Source: Terrisporobacter sp. (lineage in GTDB: Bacteria; Bacillota_A; Clostridia; Peptostreptococcales; Peptostreptococcaceae). From it: 10,308 nt of DNA. The stretch spans positions 1 through 10,308 of the forward strand of contig JARKUZ010000019.1 in NCBI GenBank assembly GCA_029851945.1, in the 5' to 3' direction. Below the pieces are notes generated by a model. It was given only the letters and a program-made list of their open reading frames with translations. It was not told the DNA's origin and ran no database searches. Shown piece by piece: positions 5,699-10,308 of the stretch. Both the position numbers and the translations under genes were made by a program. Positions within the stretch are counted from its first letter, which is position 1. The number at the start of each line of letters is the position of its first letter.

Positions 5699-6211
5699 AT
5701 GTTTTATGAATATAATAGACAGTCAGCTGTAGATTATGCAAGAAGGTGGGCATTAGATAGAAACCCTAAATACAAAGACTATGAATTATTGGGAGGGAAT
5801 TGTACTAATTTTATTTCACAATGTTTATTTGCAGGGGAAATTCCCATGGATCATTCGGGTGAAAATATAATGAAACAATGGTACTGGTATAGTGATAGTA
5901 GTAGAACACCTAGTTGGACAGGATCAGAACCATTTTATCAATATTTAGTCAATAATAATTATGAGTCAAGCTCGAATTTTGGTGTTTATGCAAAGCTATC
6001 AGATTATGACGATTTAGAGATAGGAGATGTAGTCCAGTTAGTCGAAGATAACAAAGCATATCATAATATGATCATTACAGAAGTAATTCTAAATGGAAAT
6101 GAAGTTTTTGACTATTTAATTTGTCAAAATACTTATGATTTATTAGATTATCCTTTAAGTTTAAAAGTAGGAGAAAGAAGATATATAAAAATATTAGGTT
6201 ATTATGAATAG
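5699..6211 (+). CDS. Amidase_6 domain protein (papain-like cysteine hydrolase), no signal peptide
   Basis: Nearly the whole 170-residue protein is a 'putative amidase domain' (Amidase_6). It begins YNRQSAVDYARRWALDRNPKY (5-25) and continues with GGNCTNFISQCLFAGEIPM (32-50), WYW (61-63), SWTGSEPFYQYL (72-83), and AYHNMIITEV (120-129). C35 in NCTNF is the expected nucleophile and H122 the expected catalytic His. Where I remember family members having 'HT-D' near the end this protein has QNTYD (143-147), so the third catalytic position may be N144; this needs an alignment. Related proteins hydrolyse peptide or amide bonds in cell-wall material, but most are exported and this one has no signal peptide. 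An AGGAGG site fixes the start, 15 bases after the DUF3298-like gene. The 93-base gap to the next gene has no clear terminator. Confidence 0.85.
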   Translation: MFYEYNRQSAVDYARRWALDRNPKYKDYELLGGNCTNFISQCLFAGEIPMDHSGENIMKQWYWYSDSSRTPSWTGSEPFYQYLVNNNYESSSNFGVYAKLSDYDDLEIGDVVQLVEDNKAYHNMIITEVILNGNEVFDYLICQNTYDLLDYPLSLKVGERRYIKILGYYE

Positions 6212-6304
6212 TTATAAAGTTGAAAAGAAGTTTTCTTGGTGTTAAAATATAATTATTAGGATTATTTTCAAAAATATGCAAAATACACTAAGAAGGGTGA
6301 CGTT

Positions 6305-7117
6305 ATGGCTAGAAATAGGAATAAAAAAAGACATAAAAAATCAAAAGCTAGATTAAGTAAAAAAAAGTTAATAATTGTCATTTTAGCTTTATTATTAACA
6401 GGATTTACTATATTTAAAGGTATTCAAGTTACATTTGCAGGTATAGATAAGTTAAAAGATAACTTTGGAGTTCTTATGACATCGATATTTGGAGAAGGTG
6501 ATGATGCTAGCCAAGTAAATACTGATAAACAATTTGATTTAGAAGAGGAAAATCAGGATGTTAAGAAAAAATATGTAGTATATATAGATGTGGGTCATGG
6601 AGGAGATGACATAGGATATAAAACTGAAAGTGGTGCAACTGAAAAGGACTTAGATTTAACGATAAGTAAGTTGGTATCTACCAGATTATCTTCTCAAAGT
6701 GATATCAGTGTTATTGTATCAAGAAGTGCTGATTCAAATTTATCTAGTAAAGAAAGAGTTGAAGATGCTAATTATCAAAATGCTGATGCTTTCATATCTA
6801 TTCATATGACAGGTAATGATGACTCGACAGCTAATGGAGTCCAAACTTTTTATAGAGGAGATTCTGGTAATTCGTCAAATGAGTTAGCTACTTTAGTGCA
6901 AAAATCTATTGTTGCATATGTAGATTTAAAAGATAGAGGAGCTACTCCATTTACTTTTGATGTATTAAAAAACAATAATATGCCAGCAATTTTAATTCAA
7001 TGTGGATTTTTAACAAATCCAGAAGATGGAGAAAAATTATCAAATCCTGACTTCCAAAAAGATTTGGCAGAAGGAATAGCTCAAGGAATATTATCTTTTT
7101 TAGATGCTCAAGGATAA
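6305..7117 (+). CDS. Membrane-anchored Amidase_3 (N-acetylmuramoyl-L-alanine amidase family), catalytic Glu replaced by Gln
   Basis: The 270-residue protein has a very basic N-terminus (1-22), a single membrane helix (about 22-40), a linker (about 41-88) and an Amidase_3 domain (about 90-268). The zinc ligands appear present: H98 (DVGHGG, where the family has DPGHGG), E113 (TEKDLDL) and H167 (SIHMT). The family's catalytic Glu sits in a 'PAvLvE-GFLsN' motif; here the motif is PAILIQCGFLTN (227-238) with Q232, encoded by CAA, one base from GAA. The fold is probably kept while muramoyl-alanine hydrolysis is weakened or lost; a non-catalytic binding role or an alternative mechanism is possible. 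The topology places the domain outside the cytoplasmic membrane. The ribosome binding site is AAGGGTGA. CwlD, a sporulation amidase, has similar size and anchoring, but identity with it is not shown. Confidence 0.88.
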   Translation: MARNRNKKRHKKSKARLSKKKLIIVILALLLTGFTIFKGIQVTFAGIDKLKDNFGVLMTSIFGEGDDASQVNTDKQFDLEEENQDVKKKYVVYIDVGHGGDDIGYKTESGATEKDLDLTISKLVSTRLSSQSDISVIVSRSADSNLSSKERVEDANYQNADAFISIHMTGNDDSTANGVQTFYRGDSGNSSNELATLVQKSIVAYVDLKDRGATPFTFDVLKNNNMPAILIQCGFLTNPEDGEKLSNPDFQKDLAEGIAQGILSFLDAQG

Positions 7118-7133
7118 AATAGGAGTGATAAAA

Positions 7134-7592
7134 ATGAATGAACTACAGTTAAAAAAGAATCTATTAGAAGAAGCGTTAAAGAAAAAGTCTATGGATGATA
7201 AGTTTACAATTGTAGAAAATAATAATCTAGTTTTATTTAGATCATTTCAAGATATTTATGGTAGTACTTGTCTAGCAGCGATTATATTAAGTAATTCTGC
7301 TTATACAATGATAAATATTTTCTTTGGAAAACTAGAGGTGGAAGAAAAAAGAAATCAAATATTAGAATTAATCAATAATTTAAATACCACATATTCTGCC
7401 GATAAGTTTATACTTAGTGAGAGTGATGAACTTGTATTGCAAGTACCGTATGTAAGTTTGGCAGAAAATTTCGATGGAGAAATCGTAATAGATTTATTAA
7501 GAGAATTATTATTTATATTGTTGAAAAAAGAATATATTAAGTTCCAAGAAATACTAGGCGATAGTATGATGATAGATTTTAGGAACAAATAA
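7134..7592 (+). CDS. Small cytoplasmic protein, possibly YbjN/type III chaperone-like fold
   Basis: This 152-residue soluble protein begins with a charged helix (1-22). Two beta-strand blocks follow (FTIVENNNLVLFRSF, then STCLAAIILSNSAYTMINIFFG), then a helix (EEKRNQILELINNLN). A strand pair (KFILSESDELVLQVPYV) and a long C-terminal helix (IDLLRELLFILLKKEYIKFQEIL) complete it. This strand-helix-strand order resembles YbjN and type III secretion chaperone-like proteins, but no sequence signature proves it. I chose the ATG at 7134 over an in-frame ATG at 7104. The later one has an AGGAGTG site seven bases upstream, whereas the earlier one lies inside the amidase gene with no site. The gene starts 16 bases after the amidase stop and is the last of the block before a terminator, so it probably works with the amidase. 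Confidence 0.75.
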   Translation: MNELQLKKNLLEEALKKKSMDDKFTIVENNNLVLFRSFQDIYGSTCLAAIILSNSAYTMINIFFGKLEVEEKRNQILELINNLNTTYSADKFILSESDELVLQVPYVSLAENFDGEIVIDLLRELLFILLKKEYIKFQEILGDSMMIDFRNK

Positions 7593-7595
7593 ATT

Positions 7596-7630
7596 AAAAA
7601 CCTTGGAGTGATAAGCTCCAAGGTTTTTTT
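7596..7630 (+). terminator. Strong rho-independent terminator ending the cell-wall block
   Basis: AAAAACCTTGGAG (7596-7608) pairs with CTCCAAGGTTTTT (7616-7628) around a seven-base loop, followed by further T. It begins four bases after the stop of the small protein gene. Confidence 0.93.
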
Positions 7631-7727
7631 ATAAAATTATTTAAAATAATCTACTTATTTATATTATGTATAAAATTCTATTTAATAGGTCAATAATTTA
7701 TAATAACTATTATTAAAGGAGCTTAGT

Positions 7728-8129
7728 ATGTGTGAAATAACAGATTTTTATCAATATAAATATAGTAGAGGTAATTATTTTATTAATATAATAATTAGTA
7801 TAGAAACAGCATATGGAATAAATTTATTATTAAAGGAAAAATTAAAGCAAAAAAAATTAAGAAAAGATTATAGATGTGCTTATTTAAAGTTAAAAGAAAA
7901 AATAAATGAAGTTGATATGGATTTACCATATGTAAAATTAAGACTTAATAAATGCTATTTGATATATTTGAAAGACTTATATTATGATTATTATGATAGA
8001 GAAGAAAGTTTATGTGTCAAAGAAGTAATTCATCATCTTCAATATTTCATAGAAGAAGATGGAGATAATTTATATAAATTTTATGATTTAGTGGAAAATA
8101 GAAAAATAAATATACTACTATCTAATTGA
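7728..8129 (+). CDS. Orphan 133-residue Tyr/Lys-rich protein of unknown function
   Basis: This protein is soluble, with no signal peptide or clear membrane helix. It is unusually rich in tyrosine and lysine, with clusters such as FYQYKYSRGNYF (7-18) and YLIYLKDLYYDYYDREE (77-93). Helical charged segments at about 33-62 and 96-110 suggest a mostly alpha-helical fold. I recognise no family. It has a good AAAGGAGC site seven bases before the start. It stands alone between the terminator at 7596-7630 and the hairpin at 8178-8212, and it converges on the cotJ operon. The Tyr-rich composition next to spore coat genes could fit a coat or spore protein, but that is only a guess from context. Codon use looks like its neighbours. 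Confidence 0.65.
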   Translation: MCEITDFYQYKYSRGNYFINIIISIETAYGINLLLKEKLKQKKLRKDYRCAYLKLKEKINEVDMDLPYVKLRLNKCYLIYLKDLYYDYYDREESLCVKEVIHHLQYFIEEDGDNLYKFYDLVENRKINILLSN

Positions 8130-8177
8130 AGCATACCGAAATTATTAAATAGATTATAACCTATTATATATAAAGAA

Positions 8178-8212
8178 AAGGGTGTATAGTATAGTTAATT
8201 ACTTACACCCTT
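8178..8212. terminator. Shared hairpin between convergent genes, possible bidirectional terminator
   Basis: AAGGGTGTA (8178-8186) pairs with TACACCCTT (8204-8212). An inner AGTA/TACT stem (8188-8191 and 8200-8203) extends it past a one-base bulge. It lies between the stop of the plus-strand gene (8129) and the stop of cotJC (8231). Both flanks are AT-rich with only short T tracts, so termination may be moderate in each direction. Confidence 0.6.
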
Positions 8213-8230
8213 ATTAATATATAATTTTTA

Positions 8231-8803
8231 TTAGAATAATTTTTGACAATCAGTATATTCATATACGTCCATCAAAGCTTCTCCAAATCTTTGATAATGA
8301 ACTATTTCTCTTTCTCCTAAGAATCTTAAAACATTTTTTATATCTACATCATCAGTTAAATTAATTAATTGATAATAAGTTGCTAATGCTTTTTGCTCTG
8401 CAGCCATATCTTCGTGTAAATTAGTTACAGAATCACCAAAAACATTTATATAAGCTGTTGTAAAAGGAACACCATTTGCATCAGATGGTTGGATACCATG
8501 CCCAAATTGAGCATAGTTTGGTCCTAATCCACAAGCTTTCATTTCTTCTGGTGTAGCATTTTCAGTTAATTGATAAATCATAGATGCAATTATCTCAACA
8601 TGAGCTAATTCTTCAGTACCTATATCAGTTAATAAGCCTTTTGTTTTTCCAGTTGGCATAGTATATCTTTGTTGAAGATATCTAAGTGCAGCTGCTAACT
8701 CACCATTAGGCCCACCAAGTTGAGTCATGATAAGTTTAGCCATTCTTAAGTCTTTTTTATGCAATGTAACTGGAAATTCCAATGTTTTTTCATATATCCA
8801 CAT
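8231..8803 (-). CDS. cotJC: CotJC-type spore coat protein, manganese catalase family
   Basis: The 190-residue protein matches the full length of CotJC. Its four-helix bundle carries the dimanganese ligands of manganese catalase at the expected spacing: E35 (PNGELAAAL), E65 and H68 (TEELAHVE), E136 (AAEQKAL) and H169 (EREIVHY). All five are present, so peroxide dismutation is plausible. CotJC proteins are deposited on the spore in Bacillus and Clostridia and may protect it against peroxide or serve structurally. The start is fixed by AGGAGG on the minus strand, 11 bases from the ATG. It is the last gene of a cotJA-cotJB-cotJC operon, 23 bases after cotJB, and ends at the shared hairpin. Expression is likely in the mother cell during sporulation (SigE control is known for B. 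subtilis cotJ); I could not define that promoter here. Confidence 0.95.
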   Translation of the reverse strand: MWIYEKTLEFPVTLHKKDLRMAKLIMTQLGGPNGELAAALRYLQQRYTMPTGKTKGLLTDIGTEELAHVEIIASMIYQLTENATPEEMKACGLGPNYAQFGHGIQPSDANGVPFTTAYINVFGDSVTNLHEDMAAEQKALATYYQLINLTDDVDIKNVLRFLGEREIVHYQRFGEALMDVYEYTDCQKLF

Positions 8804-8826
8804 AAAATTAATCCTCCTATTTTATC

Positions 8827-9099
8827 TTATTCATAGAATTCTCTTTGCCATGGCCAAGGATCATCAACCCATTGGAAAGGACAAGTACCCATATTACCAC
8901 CATGTCCAAAGTTCATTAGTGGCCCATATTTTTTTTCATATGCACAAACTGCTTGGTGGAATTGTGAACCAAGTGAGTTGTAAATATTTAAAGCATTTTT
9001 ATCTTCTGGATTATTATCTAAATATAAATTCATATCTACACACGCAAAACAAAGCTCTTGAATTTTTCTTATCTGTTCAGCTCTACTCATATTTGCCAT
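8827..9099 (-). CDS. cotJB: CotJB spore coat protein
   Basis: This 90-residue protein has the CotJB pattern. A helical N-terminal half runs EQIRKIQELCFACVDMNLYLD (8-28) and contains a paired Cys motif. A central LGSQFHQAVCAYEKKYGPL (43-61) and a C-terminal WVDDPWPWQREF (77-88) follow. CotJB is needed with CotJA and CotJC for a small coat complex in B. subtilis. The ATG at 9099 overlaps the cotJA stop by one base (TAATG), which argues for translational coupling, and a GGGGGG run lies nine bases upstream. A second ATG four codons later (MSRAEQ) is a possible alternative start, but the overlap favours the first. Confidence 0.93.
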   Translation of the reverse strand: MANMSRAEQIRKIQELCFACVDMNLYLDNNPEDKNALNIYNSLGSQFHQAVCAYEKKYGPLMNFGHGGNMGTCPFQWVDDPWPWQREFYE

Positions 9100-9308
9100 T
9101 ATCTTCTACCCCCCACTCTCTTTTTAGGTGATAAATATAATGATGGATTGTAATTTTCAGAATCAAATAAATTTAATTCTGGAAACAATGTACCGTACTC
9201 TAATGCACATGAAAGGTTGTACATTTTTGTAAGAACTTGATTGTTAACATATGGTCTAGCTAATGAACAACCACAGTTTTTTTCAACTCCTCTAGTTGTA
9301 TTTTCCAT
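9099..9308 (-). CDS. cotJA: CotJA spore coat protein
   Basis: This 69-residue protein shows CotJA features. LARPYVNNQVLTKMYNLSCALEYGTLFPEL (16-45) corresponds to the conserved 'A.aYVp.Q.....y....aL..GTlFPeL' core of the family, followed by a YNPSLYLSPKK tail. CotJA is the small first protein of the cotJ operon and interacts with CotJC in the B. subtilis coat. AAGGAGG lies eight bases before the ATG at 9308. The N-terminal CGC motif (12-14) is a small local oddity. The 152-base divergent region with the ttcA-like gene must hold its promoter. A sequence near 9350 resembles a SigK-type -10 only loosely, so I leave it uncalled. Confidence 0.93.
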   Translation of the reverse strand: MENTTRGVEKNCGCSLARPYVNNQVLTKMYNLSCALEYGTLFPELNLFDSENYNPSLYLSPKKRVGGRR

Positions 9309-9348
9309 ATTGTCAAAACCTCCTTGAAGTAATAGATATTTCTATCTT

Positions 9349-9362
9349 AATAATATATTATT
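9349..9362. repeat. 14-base AT palindrome in the cotJA leader
   Basis: AATAATATATTATT is a perfect palindrome between cotJA and the divergent ttcA-like gene, next to a short hairpin AGATA/TATCT on the cotJA side. It could be a regulator site, but it contains no G or C and is weak evidence on its own. Confidence 0.2.
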
Positions 9363-9386
9363 CGAAATTGATAAAATGGTTCTTCA

Positions 9387-9415
9387 TTGCTTGTATAAAA
9401 CATATAAAATATGAT
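9387..9415 (+). promoter_or_regulatory. Probable promoter of the ttcA-like gene, TTGCTT-N17-TATGAT
   Basis: TTGCTT (9387-9392) and TATGAT (9410-9415) are spaced by 17 bases, predicting a start near 9422 and a leader of about 40 bases. The DnaA-box nonamer at 9439-9447 lies within that leader. Confidence 0.5.
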
Positions 9416-9438
9416 AAAATTAACTTCATGCATAAATA

Positions 9439-9447
9439 TGTGGATAA
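9439..9447 (-). other. Perfect DnaA-box nonamer (TGTGGATAA on the plus strand)
   Basis: The reverse complement TTATCCACA is the consensus DnaA box. It lies 13 bases before the ttcA-like start codon, just upstream of the GAGGTGA ribosome binding site. DnaA can act as a transcription regulator at such isolated sites; whether it does here is unknown. Confidence 0.4.
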
Positions 9448-9460
9448 ATGAGGTGAAGAA

Positions 9461-10308
9461 ATGAGTGAATTAGCAGGAAATGGCTGTCAAATAATAGTTC
9501 CTTTTGACGAAAGAAAACCTTTAAAAGAAATAGAAAAAAGTATATTAAAAAAATATAGAAAATACACATGGTCTAAATTTATAAAAGCTATAAAAGATTA
9601 TAAGTTAGTTGAAGAAGGAGACAAAATAGCTGTTGCCATATCTGGAGGTAAAGACAGCCTTCTTATGGCGAAAATGTTCCAAGAATTAAAAAGACATGGA
9701 CAAGTTAATTTTGAATTAGAATTTATAGCAATGGATCCTGGATATCATAAAGATATTAGACAATTGTTAATAGATAACTGTGAATATTTAGAAATTCCTA
9801 TAAAATTATTTGATGCAAATATATTCGAAGTTGCAGATGAGATAGCAAGCGATTATCCATGCTATATGTGTGCAAGAATGAGAAGAGGAGCATTATATAA
9901 TAAGGCTGAAGAATTAGGATGTAATAAGTTAGCATTAGGTCATCATTTTGATGATGTAATAGAAACGACGATGCTTAACTTACTATGTGCAGGTAACTTT
10001 AAAACAATGTTGCCAAAGTTAGATTCTACAAACTTTGATGGAATACAAATAATAAGACCTCTTTACTATATAAGAGAAGAACATATAATAAGATTTATTC
10101 AAAATAGTGGTATTTGGCCGCTAAATTGTGCTTGTATGGTAGCAGCTAAGAAAACTGGAAATAAGAGATATGAAATAAAGGACCTTATAAAGCACTTAGG
10201 TGAAAACTTTAAGGATGTGGAAAAATCTATATTTAAAGCAGCTGAAAATGTAAATATAGATTCTGTTTTAGGCTGGCAGAAAGATGGAATTAAGCATTCA
10301 TTTTTAGA
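9461..10308 (+). CDS. ttcA: TtcA-family tRNA 2-thiocytidine synthetase, cut off at the right edge
   Basis: 282 codons are visible and the frame is still open at the window end. The N-terminal PP-loop ATP pyrophosphatase domain carries SGGKDS (61-66) for ATP binding. CYMC (134-137) and the later Cys pair CAC (223-225) correspond to the three-Cys set that holds a [4Fe-4S] cluster in TtcA; HHFDD (161-165) is also typical. TtcA adenylates and thiolates cytidine 32 of certain tRNAs. Fe-S dependence suits an anaerobe. The start is set by GAGGTGA, seven bases before the ATG. The gene is divergent from cotJA, with a probable promoter at 9387-9415. Related PP-loop enzymes such as TilS lack the Cys motifs; other TtcA-like subgroups with different targets are possible. 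Confidence 0.9.
   Translation, partial: MSELAGNGCQIIVPFDERKPLKEIEKSILKKYRKYTWSKFIKAIKDYKLVEEGDKIAVAISGGKDSLLMAKMFQELKRHGQVNFELEFIAMDPGYHKDIRQLLIDNCEYLEIPIKLFDANIFEVADEIASDYPCYMCARMRRGALYNKAEELGCNKLALGHHFDDVIETTMLNLLCAGNFKTMLPKLDSTNFDGIQIIRPLYYIREEHIIRFIQNSGIWPLNCACMVAAKKTGNKRYEIKDLIKHLGENFKDVEKSIFKAAENVNIDSVLGWQKDGIKHSFL

Noticed and set aside
6220..6253. TTGAAA and TATAAT in the gap before the amidase gene
   Set aside because: The spacing is 22 bases, too long for a normal SigA promoter. A start site for the amidase may still exist in this gap but is not supported by this pair.
7104..7133. Earlier in-frame ATG for the small protein after the amidase
   Set aside because: It sits inside the amidase coding sequence without a ribosome binding site; the ATG at 7134 has AGGAGTG at proper spacing.
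8727..9131. 134-codon plus-strand open frame across cotJB and the start of cotJC
   Set aside because: It lies opposite two well-recognised coat genes, has no ribosome binding site and gives an unstructured translation.
1..10308. CRISPR array, tRNA or rRNA genes, defence system or prophage genes
   Set aside because: I saw no regularly spaced repeats, cloverleaf-like or ribosomal RNA sequence, and no recognisable nuclease, toxin or phage structural genes.

Overview
The window is strongly AT-rich DNA with dense, mostly co-directional genes, strong AGGAGG-type ribosome binding sites and hairpin-plus-T-run terminators. It carries a CotJA-CotJB-CotJC spore coat operon. This points to an anaerobic, endospore-forming low-GC Firmicute (Clostridia, perhaps the Peptostreptococcaceae/Clostridioides neighbourhood). 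The family-level placement is inference; no species can be named from the sequence alone.

Layout. Positions 1-126 are the end of an insertion sequence that reads leftward off the edge: the first 18 codons of a transposase OrfA-like protein, a promoter and a long hairpin at the terminus. A small four-helix membrane protein (147-509, minus) follows. Divergent from it is an exported M23 (LytM) peptidase (625-1401) with its own terminator. The stretch 1441-2269 has no intact gene. It holds a decayed membrane-protein gene (1490-1748), a second remnant (about 1855-2044) that still ends at a strong terminator, and then a near-consensus promoter. That promoter drives a tight three-gene operon (2270-4851): ADP-ribosylglycohydrolase, PfkB-family sugar/nucleoside kinase and PnuC nicotinamide riboside transporter, closed by a terminator. 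I read it as a pyridine nucleoside/ADP-ribose salvage unit.

A second plus-strand block (5015-7592) encodes a DUF4163/DUF3298-like protein, an Amidase_6 (papain-like) protein, a membrane-anchored Amidase_3 (N-acetylmuramoyl-L-alanine amidase) and a small YbjN-like protein, ending at a terminator. The first two lack export signals, and the Amidase_3 has Gln where the family has its catalytic Glu. A small orphan protein (7728-8129) follows, converging through a shared hairpin on the minus-strand cotJABC operon (9308-8231), whose last gene is a manganese-catalase-like coat protein with all metal ligands. Divergent from cotJA is a TtcA-type tRNA 2-thiocytidine synthetase (9461 to the right edge, incomplete).

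The items most worth a second look are the transposon-end hairpin that would hide the transposase ribosome binding site only in read-through transcripts, the Glu-to-Gln change in the amidase, and the ARH-PfkB-PnuC operon, in which the PfkB protein may be an unrecognised nicotinamide riboside kinase.
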